Shown here: in pieces, positions 50,630-59,597 of the stretch
Layout of the letters: the number at the start of each line of letters is the position of its first letter
Position numbering within the stretch: position 1 is the first letter of the stretch
Assembly: GCA_045805805.1 (NCBI GenBank)
Contig: JBJMKO010000111.1
Span: 51,858 to 115,857, forward strand
Direction: 5' to 3'
Source: VRUE01 sp045805805
Lineage (GTDB): Bacteria > Actinomycetota > Thermoleophilia > Solirubrobacterales > 70-9
Length of the DNA: 64,000 nt
Program-made: the position numbers and the translations under genes
The notes under the pieces: model-generated
Database searches by the model: none
Told to the model about the DNA's origin: nothing
Seen by the model: only the letters and a program-made list of their open reading frames with translations

Positions 50630-51420
50630 TGGAATCGACCGCGACCCTGCCGGCGTGGCACGCGAACCTGGCGACGATCGCGGCGTTGATGGCGCGGTCC
50701 AAGAACGAGCTGCTGCGGGTTCCCGGCGCCGCGATCCCGGGCGTCCTGGCGCCGACGATCTTCTTCCTCGGCCTCAACGGCGTCTTCGGCGCCCTCACCC
50801 AGCTCAACGGGTTCACGACCGGAACGTATGAGAGCTTCATCGTCCCGGTCAGCATGCTGCAGGGGGCGGGCTTCACCGGAGCCGCTGCCGGGGTCAACCT
50901 CGCCCGCGACATCGAGGGCGGCTGGACCGACCGGCTGCTCGCCTCCCCCGCTCCCCGCTGGGTCCTGCTGGCAGGCACAGTGCTGGCTGCCAGCGCCCGG
51001 GCGCTGATTCCCGCCACGTTCGTCTTCGTCATCGCGCTTCTTCTTGGCGCCGGCTGGCCAGGCATCGGCGGGCTGGTGATTGCCTACTTCATGGTCGCGG
51101 CGATGGCAGCGGTCGCCGCCTGCTGGGGCTCGGCCCTGGCGCTGCGCTTCAAGAGCCAGTCGGCGGCGCCGCTGATGCAGGCAGGGACGATGGCACTGGT
51201 CCTGACCACCACCGCCTACGCGCCGCTCGCCCTCCTGCAACCGTGGATGCAGAGCGTCGCCGAAGTGAACCCGATGACCGAAGTCATCGAAGCCGCACGC
51301 CAGGGCTTCGTCGGCAGCGTCACCTTGGCAAACACCTGGCCGGGCGTGGTAGCCCTCTTGGGCCTACTCACCGTCCTCGGCGCCTGGGCCCTGCGAGAAA
51401 TGCGCCGCACCGCAGCGTGA
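50629..51420 (+). CDS. ABC-2 type permease (second)
   Basis: 263 residues, six hydrophobic segments, same type: ARSKNELLRVPGAAIPGVLAPTIFFLGLNG, GGWTDRLLASPAPRWVLLAGT, LLQPWMQSVAEVNPMTEVIEAARQG. ATG at 50629 overlaps the previous stop by 1 bp. A pair of distinct permeases with a single ATPase is a common DrrAB variant. Palindrome B4 begins 9 bp past the stop. Confidence 0.9.
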   Translation: MESTATLPAWHANLATIAALMARSKNELLRVPGAAIPGVLAPTIFFLGLNGVFGALTQLNGFTTGTYESFIVPVSMLQGAGFTGAAAGVNLARDIEGGWTDRLLASPAPRWVLLAGTVLAASARALIPATFVFVIALLLGAGWPGIGGLVIAYFMVAAMAAVAACWGSALALRFKSQSAAPLMQAGTMALVLTTTAYAPLALLQPWMQSVAEVNPMTEVIEAARQGFVGSVTLANTWPGVVALLGLLTVLGAWALREMRRTAA

Positions 51421-51428
51421 CCCCCCGC

Positions 51429-51473
51429 CGATGGGACGAAATGTCGCCTGGGGCTTCACATTTCGGCCCATCG
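51429..51473. repeat. Dispersed palindrome family B, copy B4
   Basis: Arms CGATGGGACGAAATGT (51429-51444) and ACATTTCGGCCCATCG (51458-51473), one internal A opposite G. It contains the ATG of the following glycosidase and encodes its N-terminal HFGPST. Confidence 0.9.
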
Positions 51474-52622
51474 ACCGCTGAGATTGCGGAGCAGGTGCTG
51501 CGGGGGAGTTGGGTTGAGGGGGTTCGCGACGGGGTTCGGTATGGCTATACCCGGCCCAGTCCTACTCGCTATCCCTGGCAGTGGTACTGGGACTCCTGCT
51601 TCGCGGCGATCGTCTGGCGGCGCTTCGACCCGGCTCGGGCGCGGGCCGAGCTGGAGACGCTGCTGGCAGCGCAGCGGCCCGACGGCTTCATCGGCCACAC
51701 GATCTTCTGGGACCGGCCCGTCTCGCTCAGCCGCCTGCCCTTCTACAACGTCGCCTCGCGCAGCTCGTTCCAGACCGAGACGATCCAGCCGCCGCTGCTT
51801 GCCTGGGCCTGGAAGATCGCCGTCGGCGACCCGGCCGAGGAGCCGCGAATCGCCGCGCAAGCGGACTGGCTGTCGGCAAACCGCGACCTCGAGGGCGACG
51901 GCCTGCTCTGGATCGTCCAGCCAGACGAGTCGGGCCTCGATGCCTCGCCGAAGTTCGACCCCGTCTGGGGCTGGCAGGCATGCGCGCGGCTCGGCTTCCC
52001 CCTCCTCATACACCGCAACCGCAGGCTGGGATTCGACGCGCGGCGGATCCGCGAGCGCGGCGACCCGGTCCTCTGCGAACCCCTGGTCAACACGCTCTGG
52101 TCGCTCTCGCTGCAGGCGCTGGGACGGCCCTCGGCGACGCCGGCCCTGGTCGAGCGCCTCTGGGACGAGCGGCGCGGGCTCTTCCTCGACGAAGCGCAGC
52201 CGGGCGGCAGCCGCCCGGACGTCGTCACCTGGGCCTCCCTGGCGCCCCTTGCCCTCCCTGATCTGCCCGATGAGATCGGCCGCCGCATGGTCGAGGAGCA
52301 CCTGCTCGACGAGCGCGAGTTCCTCACCCCGGTGGCGCCACCCTCCGTCTCGGCCTCGGAGCCGAGCTACGCGCCTGGCGGCACCCGCGGACCGGTGCGC
52401 CGCTACTGGCGCGGACCGACCTGGGTCAACTCGGCCTGGCTGCTCTGGCTCGGCCTGCGGCGGCTCGGCTACGAGAAGGCCGCGGCGCGCATGGCAAGCG
52501 GCGTGATCGGTGCGGTCGAACGCGAAGGCCTGCGCGAGTACTACGACCCGCGCACCGGCGCCGGCCTCGGAGCCAAGGACTTCGCCTGGTCCGCGCTCGT
52601 AGCCGAGCTGTCGGCGACATAG
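51441..52622 (+). CDS. Glycosidase of the six-hairpin (GH63/MGH-like) type
   Basis: 393 residues, (alpha/alpha)6 architecture. YPWQWYWDSCFAAIVWRRFDP, GFIGHTIFWDRP, TIQPPLLAWAWKIA, VNTLWSLSLQALG and the C-terminal YWRGPTWVNSAWLLWLGLRRLGY are typical of GH63-like glucosidases and mannosylglycerate/glucosylglycerate hydrolases; the WYWDSC Asp and a Glu in SASEPSYAP or REYYDPRTG are catalytic candidates. Likely cytosolic hydrolysis of a compatible-solute glycoside or trehalose-like sugar. Its ATG and first ~12 residues lie in palindrome B4. Confidence 0.85.
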   Translation: MSPGASHFGPSTAEIAEQVLRGSWVEGVRDGVRYGYTRPSPTRYPWQWYWDSCFAAIVWRRFDPARARAELETLLAAQRPDGFIGHTIFWDRPVSLSRLPFYNVASRSSFQTETIQPPLLAWAWKIAVGDPAEEPRIAAQADWLSANRDLEGDGLLWIVQPDESGLDASPKFDPVWGWQACARLGFPLLIHRNRRLGFDARRIRERGDPVLCEPLVNTLWSLSLQALGRPSATPALVERLWDERRGLFLDEAQPGGSRPDVVTWASLAPLALPDLPDEIGRRMVEEHLLDEREFLTPVAPPSVSASEPSYAPGGTRGPVRRYWRGPTWVNSAWLLWLGLRRLGYEKAAARMASGVIGAVEREGLREYYDPRTGAGLGAKDFAWSALVAELSAT

Positions 52623-52737
52623 AGCTCATCCCGGCAGGGGTGGAACGTCTTGTACTTTTTCGCGAGCTAGGACCGAAGCGCCAGCAATCCAGCGATTCTC
52701 GAAAAAGTTAAGTGGAACCCCTGCCGGGATGGGCTCT
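52621..52737. repeat. Dispersed palindrome family C, copy C2
   Basis: Arms 52621-52641 (AGAGCTCATCCCGGCAGGGGT) and 52717-52737 pair with one mismatch. Core: CTTGTACTTTTTCGCGAGC and CTCGAAAAAGTTAAGTGGAA, the same as C1 in the opposite orientation. It fills exactly the gap between the convergent glycosidase and infA stops. Confidence 0.95.
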
Positions 52738-52955
52738 TATTTGTAGCGATACGTAATTCGACCGCGGTCCAGGTCGTACGGCGACAGCTCGATCTTCACG
52801 CGATCGCCGGGGAGGATGCGGATGTAGTGGCGGCGCATCTTGCCGGAGATGTGGCCGAGCACGTCGTGGTCGTTGTCCAGTTTGACCCGGAACATCGTGT
52901 TGGGGAGGGCCTCGGTGATCTCGCCCTCCATCTCGATCTTCTCCTCTTTCCCCAT
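52737..52955 (-). CDS. infA: Translation initiation factor IF-1
   Basis: 72 residues, full length: EEKIEMEGEITEALPNTMFRVKL, HISGKMRRHYIRILPGDRVK and ELSPYDLDRGRITYRYK are essentially the universal IF-1 sequence. It binds the 30S A site during initiation. The ATG at 52955 gives the usual length. It is here separated from rpmJ/rpsM, next to cca, unlike the typical actinobacterial infA-rpmJ-rpsM cluster. Confidence 0.97.
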   Translation of the reverse strand: MGKEEKIEMEGEITEALPNTMFRVKLDNDHDVLGHISGKMRRHYIRILPGDRVKIELSPYDLDRGRITYRYK

Positions 52956-52993
52956 CTGGCGGGGAGCGTAGCGGACCGTCTGCAAAGCCGGGC

Positions 52994-54415
52994 TCAGCCA
53001 CGCAGGGCGCGGGCGCGCTCGACCGCCTCCGCAGGGGTCGAGATCTCACCCGCGTACTGGGCCGCCTCCAGCTCGGCCAGCAGCTCGCCGAGCTCCGGCC
53101 CCTCGTCCATCCCCAGCTCCGCCGCGAGCTCATTGCCGCGCAGCAGGGGCCGCGGCGGGCCGTCGCGGCGCCAGTCGAGGGATGCGGCGAGCATCTGCCT
53201 TGCGAGGCCGAGATGGGCTTCGATCGCCTCCTCGGTAGCGAGCGGCCCCGAGCCGCGCGCGGAGAGCCGGTCGGCAATGGTCAGCAAGGTGACATCTGCG
53301 CCGACGGGCTCGGTGGCTCGAAGGTACTCGTGGATCCGCCGTGCCGGCAGCGGCGCCTCTTGGACGAGGAAGCCGAGGCGGAGATGGTGAAGGGTCAGGT
53401 CCTGGAGATGGCGGGTCAACACGCGGCTCGCCCGCAGCCGCTTGCACAGGTCGCCGACGATCTCGGCGCCATCTCGGTCGTGGCCGAGGAAGGTGACGAA
53501 GCCGTGCTGCTCGGAACGGGTCGCCGGCTTGCCGATGTCGTGCAGGAGCGCCCCGAAGCGAAGGGCGGTGCCGCGGCTCATCTCGTCGGCGAGCGGCTCC
53601 GAGAGCAGCGCTTCGAGATCGGCAGCCCGCCCACCCCCGAAGCGCTCCAGGCCTGCCTCCACCTCGAGCGTTCGCTCCAGCACGGCCATCGTGTGGCCGT
53701 GCACGTCGAGATGGTGGTTGGGACCCTGCTCGACCCCTCGCAGCGCCTCCAGCTCGGGCAGGACGACCGCGGTGAGGCCTAGCTCGTCGAGCAGGGCCAT
53801 CCCGCGCAGCGGGTCCGGGCCGCCGACCAACTGGCGCAGCTCCGTCAGCTGCCGCTCTCCGGCAGCGTCGGCTGCGCGAGGGGCTTCGCTGCGCGCCAGC
53901 GAAACGGTGCCCGGGTCGACCTCGAGCGCCAGCCCGGCCGCAAGCCTCGCCGCCCGAAGCAGGCGCAGCGGGTCAGCGGAGAAGCTGCGCTCCCCCACCA
54001 CCCGCAGGACGCGACGGTCGAGGTCGGGAAGACCGCCGAACGGGTCGATCGGCTCGCCCCCGGAGACCGGAACCGCGACCGCCCCGATCGTGAAGTCGCG
54101 CTCCGCCAGGTCGGCCTCGATCGTCTCTCCACGCAGCGCCGTCACGTCGATCTGCCAGGAGCCGTCGGCAGCGACTGCCCGCCATGTCGCGAACTCAGCC
54201 GAGAGCTCGAACGAGTGCCCGCCGCCCTCTCGGGCTACCGCCTTCGCGGCGGCGGCGGGATCGCCGGCCAGGGCGAGGTCGAGGTCGACCACGTCGCGCC
54301 CGAGCGCCGCGTCGCGAACCGCGCCGCCGGCGACCCAGACGCCCTCAGCGCCGGCAAGCGCTTCTCGCGCCAGCGCCACGACCGGCGCCGAGGCAAGGTG
54401 CTCCGCAACGCTCAT
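52994..54415 (-). CDS. cca: CCA-adding tRNA nucleotidyltransferase-like protein with HD domain
   Basis: 473 residues. VAGGAVRDAALGRDVVDLDLAL is the nucleotidyltransferase start (G-G-x-V-R-D and D-x-D), ERDFTIGAVAV and DPLRLLRAARLAA the ATP- and arm-domain motifs, and HHLDVHGHTMAVLER ... GALLHDIGKPATR an HD phosphohydrolase domain. It adds or repairs the CCA end, needed since the tRNA genes here lack encoded CCA. Its start overlaps the alr stop by 4 bp. Confidence 0.9.
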   Translation of the reverse strand: MSVAEHLASAPVVALAREALAGAEGVWVAGGAVRDAALGRDVVDLDLALAGDPAAAAKAVAREGGGHSFELSAEFATWRAVAADGSWQIDVTALRGETIEADLAERDFTIGAVAVPVSGGEPIDPFGGLPDLDRRVLRVVGERSFSADPLRLLRAARLAAGLALEVDPGTVSLARSEAPRAADAAGERQLTELRQLVGGPDPLRGMALLDELGLTAVVLPELEALRGVEQGPNHHLDVHGHTMAVLERTLEVEAGLERFGGGRAADLEALLSEPLADEMSRGTALRFGALLHDIGKPATRSEQHGFVTFLGHDRDGAEIVGDLCKRLRASRVLTRHLQDLTLHHLRLGFLVQEAPLPARRIHEYLRATEPVGADVTLLTIADRLSARGSGPLATEEAIEAHLGLARQMLAASLDWRRDGPPRPLLRGNELAAELGMDEGPELGELLAELEAAQYAGEISTPAEAVERARALRG

Positions 54416-55521
54416 GCCGGTTCCCGCGGCACCCTTGCAGAGATCCCGCAGGTGACCTCATAGTTGATCGTGCCGATGCGGTGGGCGAGATCCTCGGCGT
54501 GGATCGTCTCCCCGCCCTGGGATCCGATCAGGACTGCCTCGTCGCCGGGCTCGACATCCGTCTCGGGCCCGAGTTCGATCGTCACGTTGTCCATCGAGAC
54601 GGTGCCGACAAGCGGCCGGCGCCGGCCGCGCACCAACACCTCGGCGTTGTTCGAGAGGGCGCGGCGCACCCCATCCCCGTAACCGAGCGGCAGGACCCCA
54701 ACCCACGTGTCCACGGGCGCACGCCAAGTCTGGCCGTAGCCGGCGCTGTCGCCCGCCGAGAACCGCTTCACGTCGGCCACGCAGGAGCGCAGCGACATCG
54801 CCGGCGCCAGGTCGCGCTCGGCCGGGTCTCCCTGGAGCGGGTCGAGGCCGTAGATCGCGACCCCGCAGCGGACCATGTCGAAGTGCGAGCGGGGATCGCG
54901 GAAGACGGCGGCGCTGTTGGCGGCGTGGACGGTGACGCCGGGGAACTCGGACTTGACCGCCTCGGCGACCGCCGAGAACCGGTCGAGCTGGATGTCGAAG
55001 AAGTCGGAGCCGGGTTCGTCAGCCGTCGCGAAGTGGGTCCAGACACCGACCAGCTCGAGCTGGGGGTCCTCGGCGCAGGCGCGGGCGAGGGCCAGCACCT
55101 CGTCGGGATCGGGGTTGCCCAGGCGCCCCATGCCGCTGTCGTGCTTGACGTGGACGCGAACCGGCCGGCCCTGGGATCGCCCGCGGGCGCTGACCAGGTC
55201 ACGGAAGCCGTCGCGCCAGACGGCAACCTCCGATCCGGCGGCAAGCGCGACGTCCAGGTCGTCCGGGCTGAGGGCCCCCATCGTCAGCAGTGGGACCTGG
55301 GGAAAGCGGCGGCCCACCTGGGCCGCCTCGGCGCCGGTCGCCACCGCCAGCCTGCTCGCGCCTCCCGCCAGCGCCGCCGTCGCGCAGCCGTCGGCGCCAT
55401 GGCCGTATCCGTCGGCCTTGACCACGGCGCAGAGCTCGGCCCCCTCGCGCAGCTCCGCCTTCAGCCGGGCGCAGTTGCGCTCGACGGCGCCAAGGTCGAT
55501 CCGGGCGACGGCCCGCGCCAT
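54412..55521 (-). CDS. alr: Alanine racemase
   Basis: 369 residues. AVVKADGYGHGADGCA contains the PLP lysine (about residue 36), HVKHDSGMGRLG the conserved Arg/Met loop, VRCGVAIYGLDP and SAGYGQTW the catalytic Tyr on the partner chain, and LPLGYGDGVRRALSNNAEVLVRG the C-terminal domain. It makes D-alanine for peptidoglycan. Followed by cca with overlapping stop/start. Confidence 0.96.
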   Translation of the reverse strand: MARAVARIDLGAVERNCARLKAELREGAELCAVVKADGYGHGADGCATAALAGGASRLAVATGAEAAQVGRRFPQVPLLTMGALSPDDLDVALAAGSEVAVWRDGFRDLVSARGRSQGRPVRVHVKHDSGMGRLGNPDPDEVLALARACAEDPQLELVGVWTHFATADEPGSDFFDIQLDRFSAVAEAVKSEFPGVTVHAANSAAVFRDPRSHFDMVRCGVAIYGLDPLQGDPAERDLAPAMSLRSCVADVKRFSAGDSAGYGQTWRAPVDTWVGVLPLGYGDGVRRALSNNAEVLVRGRRRPLVGTVSMDNVTIELGPETDVEPGDEAVLIGSQGGETIHAEDLAHRIGTINYEVTCGISARVPREPA

Positions 55522-55524
55522 CGG

Positions 55525-55986
55525 CTAGCCGGAGACGAGCGCGGCCAGCGCGTCGGCCCGCGTCACCAAACCGGCGAGGCGGCCCTCGCCGTCGACCACG
55601 GGCAGGTGGTTGTGGTGCTTCTCGGCAATCGTCCTGGCGACGACGTCGGCGTCGTCGTCGCTGCGGGCGACGACGGGGTCCGCGGTCATCAGCTCCGAGA
55701 CCTTGGTCGCAAAGGCCTTGTTGAGCCGCTTCTCGAAGCCCTTCATCGAGCCGACGAAGACGATGCCCCCCATGATGTTGAGGTAGTGCGGTAGGTGCAG
55801 GTCCGCCTCCTCGTCGCTGAGGATCAGGTCCGACTCGCTGACGATCCCGACCACCTTGCGTTCGGCGTCGATCACCGGGATCGCGCCCATCTCGGTCTTG
55901 GCCAGCAGCTCGATCGCGGCACGCGCATCGGCATCGGGGGACACGGTCGGCACATCGGCGTCCATGATCTCGGCAGCGATCTTCAT
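55525..55986 (-). CDS. CBS-domain protein
   Basis: 153 residues, two CBS motifs: TVSPDADARAAIELLAKTEMGAIPVIDAERKVVGIVSESDLILSD and DADVVARTIAEKHHNHLPVVDGEGRLAGLVTRADALAAL. A middle segment (LPHYLNIMGGIVFVGSMKGFEKRLNKAF) is characteristic of a free-standing CBS group in actinobacteria. It binds adenylate-type ligands and may regulate a neighbour. It lies 3 bp upstream of alr. Confidence 0.9.
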   Translation of the reverse strand: MKIAAEIMDADVPTVSPDADARAAIELLAKTEMGAIPVIDAERKVVGIVSESDLILSDEEADLHLPHYLNIMGGIVFVGSMKGFEKRLNKAFATKVSELMTADPVVARSDDDADVVARTIAEKHHNHLPVVDGEGRLAGLVTRADALAALVSG

Positions 55987-56018
55987 CGCCTGCGAGGTTA
56001 TTCGACGGCCAGGATGCG

Positions 56019-56064
56019 CGAGTGGTCACTTATGACGGCCATAGGGTCCATAAGTGACCACTCG
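56019..56064. repeat. Dispersed palindrome family A, copy A3
   Basis: Perfect 16-bp arms CGAGTGGTCACTTATG and CATAAGTGACCACTCG. Inner TTATG/CATAA and GCCATAGGGT match A2, but the outer arms are unrelated and still fully complementary. Located between nnr stop and CBS gene start. Confidence 0.88.
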
Positions 56065-56068
56065 ACCA

Positions 56069-57523
56069 TTACGCCCTTAGGGCGGTGGGGATCGAGTCGA
56101 TTACGTCGGTGGCTATTACTGACTCGGGGGTGCCGATTCGCGCTGCTGCGTCGCGGCCGGCGCGGGCGTGGGCCAGGACGGCTGCGCATGCCGCCGCGAA
56201 GGGATCGAGACCGCGGGCGAGCAGTGCCGCGACCATGCCGGTGAGCACGTCCCCGGTGCCGGCGGTTGCCAGCGCCGGGGCCGAGAGCGCGTTGACGGCA
56301 ACCCGCTCGCCGTCGGTGAGGACCGTGTCGTCGCCCTTGAGGACGACGACGGCACCGGCCGCCCGCGCTGCCTCCTTCGCCGAGGCGAGGCGGTGGGCAG
56401 ATATTTCCTCGGAGGGACGGCCAAGCAGACGCCCCAGCTCCCCGGCGTGGGGCGTGAGGATCGTCGGGGCGGTGCGCTCGGCGATCCGCTCGAGCTGACC
56501 GGCGAAGGCATTGAGCCCGTCGGCGTCGATCACGAGTGGTGCCTCGATCGCCGCGATGGCGTCGCGGGCGAGCTCGATCGTGCCGGGGTCACGGCCCATA
56601 CCGGGACCGAGCGCCACCGCGGCGGCGCCCTCGCAGGTGCGTAGAACCGCCTTCAGCGAGCCCGGCGCCAGGCAGCCGTCCCCACCCGGACAGCCAACCG
56701 ACATCACCTCGGGCTGGCCCGCTTCGAAGATCGGCTCCAGGTCCGCCGGCACAGCCACGGTGGCATAGCCCGCGCCGGCGCGGATCGCCGCCTGCGAGCA
56801 CATCTGCACCGCCCCGGTGAGGCCGCGGGAACCGCCGGCGATCACGACCTGACCCGAGCTGAACTTGGTCGAGCGCGATCCACGCGCCGGGGCCAGTGCC
56901 AGCACCGCAGGATCGATCGTGCCCGCCGCCGGTTCGCCAGGCGCCCCGGCGGGAATCCCGATCGGAACAACGCGCAACTCACCCGTGCACCACTTTCCGG
57001 GGGCGATCCGATGCCCTATCTTCGCCGCGTGGAAGCTCACAGTCAGGTCCGCCTCCACCGCCACGCTCTCCATCTCGCCGGTCGAGGCGTCGACGCCGGA
57101 GGCGATGTCACAAGCCACCACCGGCGCCCCGCAGCGGTTGATCGCCTCGATCGCCTCGTTGGCCGGCTCCCGCGGCGCCCCTTCGAAGCCGGTACCGAAG
57201 ATCGCATCGACAATCGCACCTGAGCCATCGAGCCAGGAGTCGAGGTCCTCCGGCAGGTCACCGGAGAAAAGCTCCAGCACATCGACCTCAAAGCCCATCC
57301 CGGCCAGGTGCCTTGCGGCGACCAATCCGTCACCGCCGTTATTGCCCTTGCCGCAGACGATCCGCACCGGCCCGTCGGGCGCCAACTCGGCCACCGCCTC
57401 GGCAAGCGCCCCTCCAGCTGCCTCCATCAACTCCGCCTCGGGCACCCTCTGCTCCTCGATCGCCCATCGATCGGTTGCGCGCATCCCCTCAGCGTCATAA
57501 AGCGGATTGAGCCACGGCTCCAT
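56069..57523 (-). CDS. nnr: Bifunctional NAD(P)H-hydrate epimerase / dehydratase
   Basis: 484 residues. The N-terminal YjeF_N domain: RIVCGKGNNGGDGLVAARHL, DAIFGTGFEG, DIASGVDASTGE. The C-terminal carbohydrate-kinase-type domain: GQVVIAGGSRGLTGA, DADGLNAFAGQ, ILTPHAGELGRLLG and the signature TAGTGDVLTGMVAALLARG. It repairs damaged NAD(P)HX. Immediately downstream of acpS in the usual actinobacterial order, with palindrome E1 between. Confidence 0.95.
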   Translation of the reverse strand: MEPWLNPLYDAEGMRATDRWAIEEQRVPEAELMEAAGGALAEAVAELAPDGPVRIVCGKGNNGGDGLVAARHLAGMGFEVDVLELFSGDLPEDLDSWLDGSGAIVDAIFGTGFEGAPREPANEAIEAINRCGAPVVACDIASGVDASTGEMESVAVEADLTVSFHAAKIGHRIAPGKWCTGELRVVPIGIPAGAPGEPAAGTIDPAVLALAPARGSRSTKFSSGQVVIAGGSRGLTGAVQMCSQAAIRAGAGYATVAVPADLEPIFEAGQPEVMSVGCPGGDGCLAPGSLKAVLRTCEGAAAVALGPGMGRDPGTIELARDAIAAIEAPLVIDADGLNAFAGQLERIAERTAPTILTPHAGELGRLLGRPSEEISAHRLASAKEAARAAGAVVVLKGDDTVLTDGERVAVNALSAPALATAGTGDVLTGMVAALLARGLDPFAAACAAVLAHARAGRDAAARIGTPESVIATDVIDSIPTALRA

Positions 57524-57548
57524 GCAAACGCAGCCTAACCCCGCTACT

Positions 57549-57632
57549 CGGGCGGGTGGCGTGGGGTGAGGGGGTCGAGGACGGACCCTGGCCCGCCCGC
57601 AGGCCCCCTCACCCCACGACAGGACCCGCCCG
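57549..57632. repeat. Dispersed palindrome family E, copy E1
   Basis: Arms CGGGCGGGT / ACCCGCCCG continue with GTGGGGTGAGGGGG / CCCCCTCACCCCAC. The flanking core GCGGGTGGCGTGGGG and CGACAGGACCCGC recurs in E2. Lies just upstream of the nnr start and ends one base before the acpS stop. Confidence 0.88.
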
Positions 57633-57633
57633 C

Positions 57634-58002
57634 CTACCGGCTGGGAACCGCGACGGCCACCGCGGCCGCCATGTCCCGCGAATGCGTCAGCGAGATCTCA
57701 ACGCGCTCGCCGCCCGCCGCCTCAGCCGCGCGCCCAGAGAGACGCACCGAAGGTGGCTCCCCGGCCACCACCTCGATCTCGCGCAGGCCGAAGCCGCCCG
57801 TGAGGCCCAGCGCCTTGACCACCGCCTCCTTGGCGGCGAAACGGGCGGCGAGGTGCCGGCCGGGCCGGGCGCGGGCGGCGGCGTACTCGCGCTCGGCCGC
57901 GGTGAACACGCGCTCGGCCAGGCGCGGATGGCGCCTCAGGGCCCGCTCCAGGCGTTCGATCTCGAGCAGGTCGATGCCGATGCCGGAGGCCGGCGGCATC
58001 AC
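57634..58002 (-). CDS. acpS: Holo-[acyl-carrier-protein] synthase
   Basis: 122 residues. GIGIDLLEIERLERAL with the metal-binding Asp (about residue 8) and RFAAKEAVVKALGL with the Glu (about 55) are the AcpS signature, and ISLTHSRDMAAAVAVA the C-terminal block. It transfers phosphopantetheine from CoA to ACP. ATG at 58002, 5 bp after the DUF3352 stop. Confidence 0.94.
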   Translation of the reverse strand: MMPPASGIGIDLLEIERLERALRRHPRLAERVFTAAEREYAAARARPGRHLAARFAAKEAVVKALGLTGGFGLREIEVVAGEPPSVRLSGRAAEAAGGERVEISLTHSRDMAAAVAVAVPSR

Positions 58003-58007
58003 GAGGC

Positions 58008-59570
58008 CTATTCCGCGACGCCCACGATCAGCTTCGCCGTCGCCAGCCCGTCGCTGCTGCCCGTGCCGATCGCTATGTATTCGATGCTCTTCAGGTAGCG
58101 CTTGGCTTCCTGGAATCCGGTCTCCGAAGGCGGAACCAGAGCTTCGGCCAGGCTCAGCGCTCCCGGACCGTCGACGAAGCCGCTGATCGGGGTGTCTCCC
58201 AGCGTCGAGACTGCCGCCTTGTAGCTCGCCAGGCCGGAGAGCATTTCGCCTTCCGTGGCAAGCCCCTGCAGGGTCGGCGCGAGCCCGTAGCCGATCGCGA
58301 CCCGATCGCCCTTGGCAACCACGACGAGTGGCTTTTTCCCAAGTTCCGCGGTTCGGATCGAGAAGCCGCTTGCGCCGCCGCTCGTCACGGCGGTGACGCC
58401 GGACGCGCCGGTGCGACGCAGCAGCACGCCGAGGTTGGCGACCGTCTTCGCCGCTTCGCCTGAGTCGCTGGTCAGCACGAGGGCGCCGCCGAGGGCGCTC
58501 TTGCTGCTCCCCTGAGCGAACACAGCCGCGTCTTCGAGCGAGCCGGCGATCTTGTCCAAGTCGATGCCGATCGAGCCCAGCGTGCTCTTCAGCTGCTTCG
58601 GCGGCACCTGGCCCGGGATGCCTTCTTCGTTGAGCTTGTCGATCGCTTCCTCGAGCTGATCGCCGAAGCCGGCGGTGCCGAGCGCCACGAAGGAGTCGGC
58701 GGGCAGCGAGCCGATCAGCGCCGAGGCGTCGCCGCTGGGCGCTTCCTCGCCACCGAGATCGCTGCTGAGGTCGATCTCGACCTGATCGGAGCCGGGCACG
58801 ACGCTGGCCACCGCCGTTGCTTCGCTGGGGTCGATGCCGGCGTTCTCGAGGGCTTCCTGGGCCTGCGGGTCGATCCCGTTGCCCGACGCTTCGATCAAGC
58901 CGCCGACGTCGACGTAGGCATCGGCGAGGCTGCCGTCCGAAGCCGCCGAGATCGCGTCCTCGAAGCGAGCTTCGTCGGCGAGCGATTCGCCGTTGGAGGC
59001 GTCGACGGCGGCCTTGAAGCCGCTTTCGCCATCTTCGGCCATCACGAGCGATTCTCCGACCACACCGATCGCGTTGCCCTCCGAGCCACCGACTTTGAAG
59101 TCGATCCCTTCGTAGGAGGCCTCCTTGTAGGGAACCTTGCTCTGCTCGGCCTGCGCGTCGATGAATTTCTGTGTCGCGGCGACATCGGTCGATTCGACGA
59201 CGACGACCGGTTCAGTGAGATCCCCGTCCTTGAGGCCCTTGAAGGACACGCCCGCCTTTTCGCCCAGCCATGGTTCGACTTCCTTGGCGTAGTCGAACGG
59301 TTCGCCGTCGCCGCGTGCCGAGTCTTCGAGTTTGACGACGACGTAGTCGCCGAGGTTGTCGATCCCGCCAATGGCCTTCGCCAGCGAGTCGACGTTCGAC
59401 TTCAGTTCACCCGAGGGCTTCAGCGTTCCTTCGACGTAGACCAGCGAACCGGGCGACGCAAAGCCGGCCAGGTCGCTGCTGGAGGAGTCGCTGCCGCCGC
59501 ATCCGGCGAAGAAGACGACTGCGGACGAAATAGCCGCGAGGGCTGGGAGGACGAGACGGGTCTTTGTCAT
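58008..59570 (-). CDS. DUF3352 lipoprotein
   Basis: 520 residues. A lipoprotein signal (LPALAAISSAVVFFAGCGG, lipobox FAGC) leads into a long Ser/Gly/Asp-rich acidic protein with four or more repeated alpha+beta modules (LGDYVVVKLEDSARGDGEP, EPVVVVESTDVAATQKFIDA, ALGGALVLTSDSGEAAKTVANLG, KPLVVVAKGDRVAIGYG). DUF3352 is widespread in Thermoleophilia; the role is unknown. Codon use is slightly less G/C-extreme in Lys/Ser positions than in neighbours. Confidence 0.88.
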   Translation of the reverse strand: MTKTRLVLPALAAISSAVVFFAGCGGSDSSSSDLAGFASPGSLVYVEGTLKPSGELKSNVDSLAKAIGGIDNLGDYVVVKLEDSARGDGEPFDYAKEVEPWLGEKAGVSFKGLKDGDLTEPVVVVESTDVAATQKFIDAQAEQSKVPYKEASYEGIDFKVGGSEGNAIGVVGESLVMAEDGESGFKAAVDASNGESLADEARFEDAISAASDGSLADAYVDVGGLIEASGNGIDPQAQEALENAGIDPSEATAVASVVPGSDQVEIDLSSDLGGEEAPSGDASALIGSLPADSFVALGTAGFGDQLEEAIDKLNEEGIPGQVPPKQLKSTLGSIGIDLDKIAGSLEDAAVFAQGSSKSALGGALVLTSDSGEAAKTVANLGVLLRRTGASGVTAVTSGGASGFSIRTAELGKKPLVVVAKGDRVAIGYGLAPTLQGLATEGEMLSGLASYKAAVSTLGDTPISGFVDGPGALSLAEALVPPSETGFQEAKRYLKSIEYIAIGTGSSDGLATAKLIVGVAE

Positions 59571-59597
59571 GGCGCGGGAGCCTAGCGAGCGGCGACG

